This document shows positions 1-9,800 of a stretch of 64,000 bases of DNA, one piece after another. Origin of the DNA: CAVROP01 sp050008495. GTDB taxonomy: Bacteria; Acidobacteriota; Terriglobia; UBA7540. Numbering within the stretch: the first letter of the stretch is position 1; each line of letters starts with the position of its first letter. The notes under the pieces are model-generated. The model saw nothing but the letters and a program-made list of their open reading frames with translations. It searched no databases and had not been told where the DNA came from. The DNA lies in NCBI GenBank assembly GCA_050008495.1, contig JBEKMN010000006.1:17616-81615 (forward strand), given 5' to 3'. Made by a program: the position numbers and the translations under genes.

Positions 1-56
1 TCGTTCCGGCTGACGGGCAGCGAATGAATGATATGCTATGTATGTAGGCTCTGTCA

Positions 57-80
57 GGCGCTGGCCTTCAGGCCGGCGCG
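57..80. repeat. REP-like imperfect palindrome
   Basis: A GC-rich imperfect inverted repeat built on GGCGCTGGCCTTCAGGCCGG lies 80 nt upstream of the first gene. The same GGCC-TCAG-GTC type of palindrome recurs at 17726-17784, so I read it as a dispersed intergenic element. No gene is seen in bases 1-158. Confidence 0.45.
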
Positions 81-158
81 CGTTCAAATCAGGGCAGCAC
101 ACCAGGCCCTCTTGCTTTCCGGCGTTTCCAGTGCGTACCATAGAGTCAGGAGCAGTCG

Positions 159-530
159 ATGGGACTCGTACACGTGACCGTTGCCTTAAAGCGCTTAGGA
201 AGCGCGGCCGGCGCTTATGAAGCGGACTTCCTCGTGGATACCGGAGCCACGGATTGCCTGGCTCCGGCGAGCAAGCTCCGGCAAATCGAAGTGCAACCGG
301 TTGGAAAGATGATGTACGAATTGGCCGACGGGACCAAACACGAATACGCCTTCGGCCTGGTCGAGATTCGGTTCATGGGTGAAATTACCGCTGGACGCGT
401 GATTTTCGGTCCTGATGATGTGGAGCCGATACTCGGGGTCACGGCGCTAGAATCCGTGGGCATCACCATCGACCCGGCGAATCGCGCGTTAAAGCGGCTG
501 CCTGCCATTCCCCTAAAACGCGTGGCGTAA
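159..530 (+). CDS. Retropepsin-like aspartic protease domain protein
   Basis: A 123-residue protein with the aspartic protease signature DTGA at residues 27-30, in the context FLVDTGATDCLAP, and a downstream ILGVTALESVG segment that matches the conserved second half of small retropepsin-like (clan AA) proteins. Family members probably act as homodimers, each subunit giving one catalytic Asp. There is no signal peptide, so a cytoplasmic location is expected and the substrate is unknown. The ATG at 159 is preceded by AGGAGC, which supports this start. It ends 3 nt before the convergent end of the glycosidase gene on the minus strand. Such small proteins are common as single genes, and a toxin-antitoxin or housekeeping role cannot be told from sequence. 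Confidence 0.75.
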   Translation: MGLVHVTVALKRLGSAAGAYEADFLVDTGATDCLAPASKLRQIEVQPVGKMMYELADGTKHEYAFGLVEIRFMGEITAGRVIFGPDDVEPILGVTALESVGITIDPANRALKRLPAIPLKRVA

Positions 531-533
531 GAC

Positions 534-3500
534 CTATTTCTTTTCGGATTTCAGAACCAGCGTCTGTTCCGTGTACGGCACGATCTCGACTGGACCCTCG
601 AGCCCGCAGACGTCGATATTAGCAAGAATCCGATGCGATGGCCCCACCGCGCGAGCATTGGCTTCGGTGTTCGTGACGCGGATCTTCAGTTGATTCTCGC
701 CCGGCTTTATAAACTCGGTGATATCGAGTTTGTAGGGCCGCCACACTAAGGTGCCCGCCGGTCGTCCGTTGACATAGACTTCCGCCACGGAGCTTACCCG
801 GCCCAGGTCGAGGATCAGTTTCTTGCCCTGATAAGAATCGGGTACGAGGACGCTCTTCTCATAGATCGCAGCTCCGGAGAAATTGGCCAGCGGCGTCTTC
901 GTCCACGACACGAGAGCGAAGGGCGTCGTTCCACTCACAAATTCCACGGGGGAACTTAAACGGTCGTCCGCGCGCGCCACAATGGCAAGCGTGTTCTTGT
1001 CTGTGCGTCGCAGTGGACGAATATCCACTGGGGAGCCGCCCGAGGGCTTAAGTTCAACGCCATTCAAGATCAGTCGATAAGGACCGTGAAACGCGGGCGG
1101 AGCTACGGCCGTGATACCGGGAGGAATTTGCGTTCGGTACCAGCGCCTGGGCGGAATGGTGCTTGCCGCCTTCTGCACATCGTAGGGCAGCATGCCGTTA
1201 ATGATGCCGCGCAGAGTTCTGCCTTCCCGGTCCGCGACCCTGAAGGTGAATCCGTAATAGCCGCTGGCGGCACCTCTGCCCTCGCCAACTTTCAGCAGCA
1301 CTTCATTCCAGCCCGCGCGCAAGTCGACGGGGATTCGGTCAGCCCAGTTGTCGTTCATCTCGTACCAGAAGGGGTGGCGCAGGCGAGCGAATACCTGCTG
1401 GTGGTTCAGCCATACCTTGACGCAATTGTCGGCCGCGATCACGAAATCAGCTTGCTGGTTTTGGGGCGAAAAAAGATAAGTGAGGGCGTAGCTCGTGATC
1501 CATTCGTGCCCTGCCGTATCCAGGGCGCGGTTAAACTGGACGATGTGGGCCGAGTCGTCGAAGGGGCCGCCTTCCGTCAGCATCCAGATGTTCCAATGTC
1601 CCAATGTCAGGTAAGGCTCGTCGCCGTAATAGCGCTTCCAGCCCACTAAATCGCCGTTCAGACCTGCGTACATCTTCTCCGGCTTAAACTCGGCTTCGGG
1701 CGGGTAGGCCGTATCGAATCCCGCATCATCCGTGTTGGGGAACGGGCCGACGACGATCCAGTTGCGCACGGTATTCTCCGCCTCGCTCAGCCACTGGGAT
1801 GGCCAGGCAGTGTCGTCGAACGTGGGGCTCGACCATCCCAGCTTTTCCCCTTCGCCTTCCGGGGCGTCTTTGACCTTCACATAGGGAACCTCCACCCGCT
1901 CAGGCTCGGGACGAAATCGCCAATTCCCGGAGAGCGAAATGGGATCTAAGTGAGGGATAGGACTGCGCGCCCGATAGATTTGGCCGTCAGCGCGCATGGT
2001 GACTTCGAGGTCGGGTTGGGTGGCGTGCGCCGAGACTCGTGCCTGGATGGCGTCAGGCTGGCGCGAAACCAGCACCACACTTTCCGCGTTCGTGCTCACG
2101 AGTTCGGCTTTCTGCCCCTGCCCCTCGAGCGGATTGAAAACCACGTAGTAAGCGTCCCACGGCGCGAAATCCAGCCGCGCTTCGGTTCCCTGCGGACGGT
2201 TCACGTAGAACAAGGGCGACCGCTTGCCACTTAGCGCATCCCATTTTTCGGGTATGCCTGCCGTTGCGAGGAGAATTTGATTGGTTCGAGGCCGATCAGA
2301 GTCGTTGACTACCCAGTAGTAGTTCCTTCCCATCTTTTCACGGTGTTCAAAGTAGAGGCTGCCCGAGGAGCCTGAAATTACTCGCACGTCTTTAGGAACA
2401 TTGGAATCCAGCAAGTCAATCAAGGTCTCAACATCGTGCGACACGAAGTAGGCATGGCCGCCTGCGGCGCCTTGCTGTTCTGTGAAAGCCGTCGGCGTCT
2501 CACTCGCTTTCGCCCCGAACAGAGCGTCAATCCCTTCTATTACTTCGGCATCATTGTCTCCCGCTTCGGGCGAAGAAGTCGGCAGCATCCGAATTCCAAG
2601 CACTTCGCCTCCGGCCTCATAAAACTCATGAATCTTGTCCAAACTTGATCGGCCGATCGTGCTGATGGGCGGCAGGATTATGGCGTGGAACCGCTGTGGG
2701 CCGATCACCAACTCTTTACCCTCGACGCGCGCCGCGGCCAGATAGCTGTCATCGGCGATGTTGTAATCCCATTGCCGGTCCGCGAGGCGGAGGATAAGAC
2801 GCGTGTAATAATCGTTGACCGTGATGGTGAGGTTTTTCCAAACCGCCGGCGTCTCGATCTGATTATAAGGCGCGCTGCCGGAGAAAACAGGATCGGAGTG
2901 TGCCCACATCGAAAGGATGGGATAGTAGAGCAGGACATTGGCGGCGTGGCGGCTCTCGGAATTCATGTAGCTGATGCGCCGGGTATAGTCCGCATAATAG
3001 TGGAAGTAAGACCAGTACGGTTGATGCAGCCAATCGGGAGGATAGTTCGCACGCGAGGCATCGTAATTGAAAGCGTGACCCACAAAGAGGTTAACTCCCC
3101 ACAAACCAATTCCGTTCGTTCCGCGGCGCAAACCCTCCATGTCCAGGTAAGAATCCGTCCCTTGCACTCCCTGGTTTTCACACATGAATCGGCGCCCTTC
3201 GAAGTCTGCCACGGATTGAGCGACCTTGAAGTTGAGCGGCTGGCGGCCAAAATCAACGAGGGAATCAACGCCCACGGGGTTGAGGCCGCGTTCGACGGCA
3301 AATAGGCTGCCTTCCAGCGCGGCGGCCCACTGGAGCGATTCTTCCCACGCATGACCAGTCCGGCCGATGCCGAATTCGGCTGCCCCGTCGGTAATTCCTT
3401 TCCAGAAAGACTCTTGATAGAGCTGGGTAACGGTCGCCAGGTAGTCGCATCGGACCTTGGTTGTGGAATCACCCCCGTTGTAGATCAGTAGCGGCAGGAC

Positions 3501-4421
3501 TTTGTGAAGATCGTAGCCCGTACGCTTTGTAAAAGCGTCGAAGAGAGCGGGTGTCCAGGCGATGCGGTAACCGTAGTCGCCTTCATGGTCGGCGAATGAA
3601 TAATGAATGGTGCTGCCGAAGTATGCCCCGAAGCGCCGGTGGAATTCGCCGTAGGCGAGATCGAAGAACGACTTCATCGCCAGTGGATTCATCAAGTCCA
3701 CGAACCCACCGTCAAAGCCCATCGAAGGCTCGAGATAGAACTCGACGATGACCCAATCTCCGTCGCCGGCCTGCCATTTGACTTGTCCCGATTCCGCTGG
3801 TGCGGCCAGGAGTTGCAAGCTTTGCCCGTCGATCCGATTCTCGCCCAGCCAGCGAGCTGCGACCACGGCCTGGAGCTCGGGCGGAGCGGCAATTGTGACC
3901 TCTCTTGGACCCTTGACCACTTCCGCCTTGTAGCTCAAGCTCCTCATCCGGTATTCCGGTTTTCGCGCCAGTACCTCGCTCTGGTGGTTACCGGCCATCC
4001 AGATGTTGCGCGCCTCGCCGGAGGGCCAGTCGTATTCGTCGACGAAGTTGAATTCGAAGCCGCTACGCTTGGCCTGCTCGAGGCCGGCGCCAATGCCTTG
4101 CCACCATTCCTCGGAATGGTACGGGGTCTCGAGGCCGTCCCGCGCATGTAAAAACGCCCCATAAACGTGCTGGTCGACCATCCGTCGGATTTCTTCCTGG
4201 ATCTTTGGCCCTTCCATTTTGCCGTTCCAGAACCAGAACGGCATGGTCGAGTATTCGCGCGGAGGGTCGAGGAAACCGGCATACAGACCGCCGCCTTGCG
4301 CTTGCCCTCCCCCACTACTAAGGCTTGCACGGACCTCGGGCTGTGTGGCTGAAAAGCGGTTTCCGACAGGTATGAGCGAGATTAAAGCGAGAATCAGAAA
4401 CAAGCTGATGCGTCGAATCAT
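534..4421 (-). CDS. Secreted GH106-like glycoside hydrolase (alpha-L-rhamnosidase-like)
   Basis: A 1295-residue protein with a typical N-terminal signal peptide (about residues 1-25, MIRRISLFLILALISLIPVG). The segments MPFWFWNG, GAFLHARDG and NFVDEYDWPSG near residues 60-135 are typical of the GH106/alpha-L-rhamnosidase-like group. The C-terminal 150 residues look like a GH2-type beta-sandwich sugar-binding domain (EVYVNGRPAG, YKLDITEFIKPGENQL). It probably cleaves rhamnose or a related terminal sugar from plant or bacterial polysaccharide outside the cytoplasm. It is monocistronic, with a 316-nt gap to the next gene upstream on its strand. The family call is from motif memory, so substrate is uncertain. 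Length is in the range expected for GH106-like proteins. Confidence 0.75.
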   Translation of the reverse strand: MIRRISLFLILALISLIPVGNRFSATQPEVRASLSSGGGQAQGGGLYAGFLDPPREYSTMPFWFWNGKMEGPKIQEEIRRMVDQHVYGAFLHARDGLETPYHSEEWWQGIGAGLEQAKRSGFEFNFVDEYDWPSGEARNIWMAGNHQSEVLARKPEYRMRSLSYKAEVVKGPREVTIAAPPELQAVVAARWLGENRIDGQSLQLLAAPAESGQVKWQAGDGDWVIVEFYLEPSMGFDGGFVDLMNPLAMKSFFDLAYGEFHRRFGAYFGSTIHYSFADHEGDYGYRIAWTPALFDAFTKRTGYDLHKVLPLLIYNGGDSTTKVRCDYLATVTQLYQESFWKGITDGAAEFGIGRTGHAWEESLQWAAALEGSLFAVERGLNPVGVDSLVDFGRQPLNFKVAQSVADFEGRRFMCENQGVQGTDSYLDMEGLRRGTNGIGLWGVNLFVGHAFNYDASRANYPPDWLHQPYWSYFHYYADYTRRISYMNSESRHAANVLLYYPILSMWAHSDPVFSGSAPYNQIETPAVWKNLTITVNDYYTRLILRLADRQWDYNIADDSYLAAARVEGKELVIGPQRFHAIILPPISTIGRSSLDKIHEFYEAGGEVLGIRMLPTSSPEAGDNDAEVIEGIDALFGAKASETPTAFTEQQGAAGGHAYFVSHDVETLIDLLDSNVPKDVRVISGSSGSLYFEHREKMGRNYYWVVNDSDRPRTNQILLATAGIPEKWDALSGKRSPLFYVNRPQGTEARLDFAPWDAYYVVFNPLEGQGQKAELVSTNAESVVLVSRQPDAIQARVSAHATQPDLEVTMRADGQIYRARSPIPHLDPISLSGNWRFRPEPERVEVPYVKVKDAPEGEGEKLGWSSPTFDDTAWPSQWLSEAENTVRNWIVVGPFPNTDDAGFDTAYPPEAEFKPEKMYAGLNGDLVGWKRYYGDEPYLTLGHWNIWMLTEGGPFDDSAHIVQFNRALDTAGHEWITSYALTYLFSPQNQQADFVIAADNCVKVWLNHQQVFARLRHPFWYEMNDNWADRIPVDLRAGWNEVLLKVGEGRGAASGYYGFTFRVADREGRTLRGIINGMLPYDVQKAASTIPPRRWYRTQIPPGITAVAPPAFHGPYRLILNGVELKPSGGSPVDIRPLRRTDKNTLAIVARADDRLSSPVEFVSGTTPFALVSWTKTPLANFSGAAIYEKSVLVPDSYQGKKLILDLGRVSSVAEVYVNGRPAGTLVWRPYKLDITEFIKPGENQLKIRVTNTEANARAVGPSHRILANIDVCGLEGPVEIVPYTEQTLVLKSEKK

Positions 4422-4737
4422 GGGTCATCTCCGTACCGGCTTCAGCCGTCGAGTATCACTCCCGCGGCCCGGTAAATGTCACGCGGCCACACGAGCCTAA
4501 CACAAAAGCCACACTGCTGAGGTTCTTTGTGTTAGCGCTCGCCTTCACGGCGAACTCTTGTGTCCCTGGGGTCACGTCCTGTCAAGGTGATTGCGGCGGA
4601 GATGGAAGCGTACGCTGTTGTGGGGGCGGACTACACCGGCCTCCGATCCGGCAGTTGACGAATAAATACGCGGCTACGCTCTCAAACTGGATCCTCAAAT
4701 CACTTCGTCGAGCTTATAGCAAAATGAGTTGGAGACC
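4422..4737. other. Intergenic region upstream of the glycosidase
   Basis: This 316-nt gap lies between two minus-strand genes and must hold the glycosidase promoter if one exists. On the minus strand there is a TTGACA followed 17 nt later by a poor -10 match (CACAAG), so I do not call a promoter. No ORF with coding character and no terminator hairpin with a T-run was seen. Confidence 0.4.
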
Positions 4738-5271
4738 TTACACCGGTATACAGATACAGCTCTGTGACGGCCGGTTCTTTACGCATTTGTTGGCGCAGCA
4801 GAGATAGCCTTCCGGGCAACACGCGCCGCCGCAGCAGATCGCGCGGGGAGTGGAGCAGCATTTGCCGTTACAGCAAGCGACCCCACACGCGCAGCAGGTG
4901 TTGTTGCCGCAGCAGGTCGAACCAGAACCGCAGCAGGTCTTGCCTCCGCAGCAGGTCGAACCACGATTGCAACACCCTGAGCCGCAGCAGGTTTTCGCAT
5001 CGTCGCAACAGTGATTGTTTGAACAGCAGATTTGGTCACCGTCGCACGCCGACGTGCCGCAGCAAGTGTAGCCACTGGGATAGCACTTCCCGTTGCACAG
5101 GACCTGGTGGTTTGGACACTTTGGAGCGGTCCCGGGCGGCGCTCCCAAGATGCGGGCAGCCCTTCCCAGGCCCAAGGAGGCCAGCATGGCACCGCTAATC
5201 ATTTTGAACGCTTTTCTCCTGGAAACAGGGCTGGCAATAGCCCGTGAAATGTCGTCTATAAGTGCGCTCAT
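4738..5271 (-). CDS. Tat-exported CC-repeat cysteine-rich protein, copy 1
   Basis: A 177-residue protein counted from ATG 5271, which has a GGGGGA ribosome site just upstream; an upstream in-frame start would add nine residues. The leader has SRRKAFK at residues 17-23 followed by a short hydrophobic stretch, which resembles a twin-arginine signal. The rest holds 36 cysteines, 14 of them pairs in CC dipeptides, usually written as T/I/A-CC-G followed 4-7 residues later by the next CC. The likely state is a compact disulfide-knotted or metal-binding protein exported folded. It is a paralogue of the protein at 11805-12275: both start MS-LIDD-SR-IASP and end RPSQS. I do not know a characterised homologue. 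Function is unassigned. Confidence 0.8.
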   Translation of the reverse strand: MSALIDDISRAIASPVSRRKAFKMISGAMLASLGLGRAARILGAPPGTAPKCPNHQVLCNGKCYPSGYTCCGTSACDGDQICCSNNHCCDDAKTCCGSGCCNRGSTCCGGKTCCGSGSTCCGNNTCCACGVACCNGKCCSTPRAICCGGACCPEGYLCCANKCVKNRPSQSCICIPV

Positions 5272-5616
5272 AGTTTTTCCCCCTCCCGCATTGCCCACGG
5301 CACACGTAAGAGCCCAGGTACCGCGTCTCTCCCGGGCACAGCATTAGTTGATTTCTGCCTACGCGCCCTGTCAGCCGGCTGTGGCGCGTTACTCAGAGAC
5401 GACGCGTCTGCGGCGGCGGCAATCGTCCAAGGCGCAGTCACGCGCCCTGGCGTCGCCCCGTTGTGCGTTCGCCGAGCGAAAAGCGCCGACAGGGACAGCT
5501 GCTCCCCCCAGACTCGACACGAATCCGAGAAATCAGCTACCGACCAAGAACAGGCAATTTTGAGATTATCGAGCTCCTACCCCGGGACAATCTTAGTAGA
5601 GCGTATAGGCCAATCA

Positions 5617-5633
5617 GCGTCAAGTATTGACGC
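5617..5633. promoter_or_regulatory. Perfect 17-nt palindrome, candidate operator
   Basis: GCGTCAAGTATTGACGC is a perfect inverted repeat with 7-nt arms and a 3-nt centre. It lies 48 nt upstream of a TATAAT box and between two divergent genes, which is a suitable place for an operator. Its first 11 nt recur at 11771-11781, just upstream of the second CC-repeat gene. The regulator is unknown. Confidence 0.4.
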
Positions 5634-5680
5634 GACTATTAACTATTTGTTCGGAATTCTCCTTTTTGCAGCGGTACGGG

Positions 5681-5686
5681 TATAAT
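5681..5686 (+). promoter_or_regulatory. Candidate -10 box (TATAAT)
   Basis: A perfect TATAAT lies 95 nt upstream of the nucleotidyltransferase start. The -35 region is poor, so a promoter here might need an activator. The assignment rests on the -10 hexamer alone. Confidence 0.35.
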
Positions 5687-5780
5687 GCTTGCCGTCGTGG
5701 CTGAGCGACGCCACGGCTGGCGGCAGTCTCCAGCCGATCTTGGCAGAGCGCGGAGAAGTCACGGAAGGGGAGCATCCAAA

Positions 5781-6635
5781 TTGAGGGTCAGGAAAGCGGT
5801 CATCACTGCGGCGGGAGCGAATCAGCGTGCCCTCCCGCTGCAAACTCTAATCCACGATGGAGTTGAAAAGTCCGTTCTCGGCATCCTCATCGGGCAGGCG
5901 CTCACCGCGAACGTTGGGGAAGTTTGTGTCGTGGTGTGGCCGGGCGATGAGGCTCGATACGCACAAGCCGCCGGAAGCCTGGCAGGCGCCGTGCGGTTCG
6001 TTCCGCAAGAGCGCCCGGGAGGATACGGCCACGCCATCTACTGCGCGCGAGAGTTCGTTGGCAACGAGCCTTTCCTGCACTTGGTCGGGGACCATTTGTA
6101 TGTGAGCGCCGCGACTCCCGGTGTGCAGCGTCTGGTAGAACTTGCTGAGGGCGAATCGTGTTCGGCATCCGGCGTGCAGCCTACACGGGAAAGTTTACTG
6201 CCACGGTATGGCGCCGTGGCTGGGCGGCGGGTACCCGGCCGTCAGGGGCTTTATCGCGTCGAGACGGTGATAGAAAAGCCTACCCCGACGGAAGCCGAGC
6301 AGCGGCTCATGGTGCCGGGAATCAGGGCCGGTTACTACTTGTGTTTCTTCGGCATCCACGTTTTCACTCCCACAGTATTGGATCTGCTTGGGCGTTTGTT
6401 GGCCAAACGGGATGCCGGCCCCGTCTCCCTCTCGGCTGCCCTCGCCGAGCTCGCCCGTCAGGAGCAGTATCTGGCGCTTGAAGATACCGGCAAGCGGTAT
6501 GATCTCGGCGCCCGTTACGGCTTGCTGATCGCGCAACTGGCGCTGGCGCTCAGCGGCCGGGAGCGCGACGAGGTGCTGTCGCACCTGCTGGAACTGCTCG
6601 CGGAGCGCGAGATGGCCGCGCACCGGGCGCCGTAG
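5781..6635 (+). CDS. GalU/RfbA-type sugar-1-phosphate nucleotidyltransferase, divergent
   Basis: About 284 residues from a TTG start at 5781, which has AAGGGGAG 8 nt upstream; an in-frame ATG at 5685 lies on a -10 box and is unlikely. The fold is recognisable from AVITAAG at the N-terminus, the product-loop segment RPGGYGHAI, FLHLVGDHLY as the metal-binding aspartate strand, and VIEKPTP. The usual G-x-G-T-R motif reads ANQRALPLQT, so the nucleotide-binding loop is atypical and specificity or activity may differ. It probably joins a nucleotide to a sugar-1-phosphate in the cytoplasm. The downstream fusion gene begins 185 nt later on the same strand, and both may feed the polysaccharide locus that follows. 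Confidence 0.7.
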   Translation: MRVRKAVITAAGANQRALPLQTLIHDGVEKSVLGILIGQALTANVGEVCVVVWPGDEARYAQAAGSLAGAVRFVPQERPGGYGHAIYCAREFVGNEPFLHLVGDHLYVSAATPGVQRLVELAEGESCSASGVQPTRESLLPRYGAVAGRRVPGRQGLYRVETVIEKPTPTEAEQRLMVPGIRAGYYLCFFGIHVFTPTVLDLLGRLLAKRDAGPVSLSAALAELARQEQYLALEDTGKRYDLGARYGLLIAQLALALSGRERDEVLSHLLELLAEREMAAHRAP

Positions 6636-6820
6636 AATCGGGAGCCGGCGGTACCCTGGCAGAAACCGTGAAAGAACTGAAGACCCACGATTCTGAGCGC
6701 GGCCAAAGGTCTCTGCGGTTGATCGTAATTCGGCTAAACAACGATGGCTACAGTGACCCGTCGCTTCGCTCAGCATAGCAATCTTGGTTTCATGCGCTTC
6801 CCGACCTCGTCAAGCGTGTC

Positions 6821-9800
6821 GTGAGCCGCCCTATGAGCCGATTGATTCGCGTCATTACCTCCCGCGATCCGGAAACTCGCAATTGCTCGCTGGATAGTCT
6901 TTGCCTCGCCTCGCCGCTCGAAGAATTGCTGGCCGAATGCGAGGCGCTCGACCGTTTCCGCCGCACCAGCGACAATCTGTACGAGCGGGTGCGTGCACTC
7001 TTCTACTTGTACGCGATACATCGCTTTCACATTCTCGTAAGGGGAGGGACCGGACCTCGGTCCCGAATTCCTTTCGGGGGCTACGTCAATCTTCTCAAGC
7101 GCCGCTTCGACGAGGCACTTGATATATTCTTGGCGGAGCAGGCGGCGGAGGGTCCGAGCGCCCCCATTTCCAGCGCGCTGGCCGCGGGCTATCGCGCCCT
7201 GGGTTTTCAAACCCTTGCCGATCAGGTGCGCCGAAGTGTCCGCTCGGTGCGCGGCAATCAGTGGATGTTCCGAGCCGCTCACCCCGACGACGCGCCGTTG
7301 CGCATTCGTCCCGAGATGTTGACCCGCGACGCCTCGAGTCAACTCTTTCCTATTCTGCGTGAGACCACGCCGGTCCGCATGGACCTAAGCCATAGTGGTT
7401 GGAGCGACATCTTCTTCCTGGGGATGGATTTTCCGGAAGGCGCCCGGGTGCTCAACATTTCGATTGACCTGAGCGTACGCGGCTCCGGCACCCCGAAGCC
7501 GCCCGTGGAAGCATGGTTTCGAGTCATCGATCAACCGGTGCTGCGTCTAGTCAGTGCGGACCTCAAGAGCAGCGCTGAAATCAGCACCATCGCTGAAGTT
7601 TTCGATTTCGCCCGCGACTATCTCGGCCTGCTCAAGGCTGCGGTGATTGCCTCCGGCATTGTTCCGCCGGGTATGGAGGGCGCCACTCAGCCGCTGGCCG
7701 ATGTTTTGATCCGTCTCACCGGCAGAGCGGGGTGCGGCATCGAGATCGTGAGCAAAGTGAATGACATCCCCCGAGGATCGCGCCTGGCCGTCTCCACCAG
7801 TCTTCTCGCCTCGCTCATTTCCGTGTGCATGCGTGCCACGAACCAGATTCACGCCCTCACCGGGGGCCTGGAAGAGCAGGACCGCCGCCTCGTGGCAGCA
7901 CGCGCTATCCTGGGCGAATGGCTGGGCGGCTCGGGCGGTGGCTGGCAGGATTCCGGCGGCGTATGGCCCGGAATCAAACTCATCTACGGTGTCCTGGCAC
8001 GGGAAGGCGATCCGGAGTTCGGCATTAGTCGCGGCTGCCTGCTTCCGGACCATCTCATCTTTCGCCCTGAAGAAGTCCCGCAGGAAACACGCGATAACCT
8101 CCAACGCAGTCTCGTACTTGTGCATGGTGGGATGGCGCAGGACGTAGGTCCGATTCTGGAGATGGTGACGGAGAAGTACCTGCTTCGTTCGGACAGCGAA
8201 TGGCGCGCGCGGGGCGATGCCATTCACATCCTGGACGACCTCATTGGCCACTTGAAGGACGGCAACATCAAGGCGATTGGCGCCTCAACCGAACACAACT
8301 TCGAGGGCCCCATACAGACCGTGATTCCCTGGGCCGGAAATCTCTACACGGACACCCTGATTCGCCGCGTGCGCACGGAGATGGGTGATGACTTCTGGGG
8401 TTTTTGGATGCTCGGCGGAATGTCGGGCGGCGGCATGGGATTTCTTTTTAATCCCGACCGGAAGGGATTGGCGCAGGAGCGCCTGCAAACCATTATGAGC
8501 GAAACCCGGCGCCGCATGGAGTCATCCGTTCCTTTTGCCATGGAGCCCGTCGTCTACGATTTTGCGATTAACGAACGTGGAACTGAGGCGGCGCTGTTGC
8601 GCGGAAACTCCGCACTGATGCCGGCGGCCTACTACCAGCTTATCGTCCCGCCGCTTCTGCGCATCGAGCCCCGCCTGCTTTCACCCGCACGCCGCGCCGA
8701 ACTGGAGCGGTTTACGGCTGCCTGCCACGAACTCCCGGAGTTCCAGGGCATGGTGCAGCACGTCTTCGAGCACCTGATCCCGCACAGCGCGCAGGAGTCG
8801 GAGCGCGCGCAAAGCCTTGAAGCCCTCCTGGAGGCGCACACCTTCGACCGGATGGAACACGAGCAGATCCAGGCGGACCTGCGCAGCGGCAGGGTCGGCT
8901 TGGCGCAAAACCGCCTGCCTGCGAGCAGCCGGATTACCGATCTCAGCCCTGATGACCTTTTTGACGCCAGGCGCGAGCTGGCGCCCCGCTACCGTGATAT
9001 CGGCGGAGACGCGTTGGCGGCCGGAATGGTGGCTGTGGTCTCGTTTGCGGGAGGTGCGGGGAGCCGCTGGACGAAGGGGGCGGGAGTTGTCAAGGCTCTC
9101 AATCCCTTCTGCAAGTTGGGTGTCCGCCGCCGCACCTTCGTTGAGGCGCACCTTGCCAAGAGCCGTCAGACGAATCGTCTTTACGGCACGTTGCTGCCCC
9201 ACATCATCACCACAAGCTACCTGACGCACGATGCCATTGAGTCTCATCTGCGCGCCGAAGTGAACTACGGCTACACGGGCCCGCTACTCCTTTCGCCTGG
9301 CCGAGCCATCGGCCTGCGACTGGTGCCCATGGAGCGTGATCTGCGTTTTGCCTGGGAGGAAATGCCGCACCAGTTGCTCGACGAGCAGGCCCAGAAAGTT
9401 CGAGAAAGTCTGCACGCTTCGCTGATCGCTTGGGCGCGACAAATGGGCGAGGGCTCGAGCTACACCGACAACGTGCCCCTCCAGTGCTTGCATCCCGTCG
9501 GCCATTGGTATGAGGTGCCGAACCTTATCCGCAATGGCACTCTGGTACGACTGCTCGAAGAAAGGCCGCGGCTGAAATACCTGCTGGTTCACAACATCGA
9601 TACCACGGGAGCCAATGCCGACGCCGGTTTGCTCGGCTACCACATCGAGCAGGAGGCGGCTCTTACCACCGAAGTGATCTCCCGCCACATCGAGGACCGT
9701 GGCGGCGGCTTGGCCCATGTCGACGGCCGACTGCGTCTGATCGAGGGTCTTGCCCTCCCCAGTGAAGAAGTTGAATCGCGCTTGTCGTGGTACAACAGCG

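Larger units (their letters stand above)
5272..5780. other. Divergent promoter region between CC-repeat gene and nucleotidyltransferase
   Basis: This 509-nt gap separates a minus-strand and a plus-strand gene, so it should hold promoters for both. It contains a perfect palindrome at 5617-5633 and a perfect TATAAT at 5681-5686 on the plus strand. No convincing -35 hexamer lies 16-18 nt upstream of that TATAAT. No coding sequence is supported here; the in-frame ATG at 5685 lies on the -10 box and lacks a ribosome site. Confidence 0.45.

Noticed and set aside
38..220. ORF containing a GTRTRDRCLKAL-like stretch before the retropepsin gene
   Set aside because: This text is typical of spurious translations, and no tRNA cloverleaf forms around it. 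The overlapping 159-530 frame has a family motif and a ribosome site.
5685..5780. Upstream ATG start for the nucleotidyltransferase
   Set aside because: It lies on the TATAAT box and has no ribosome site; TTG 5781 has one and starts at the domain edge.
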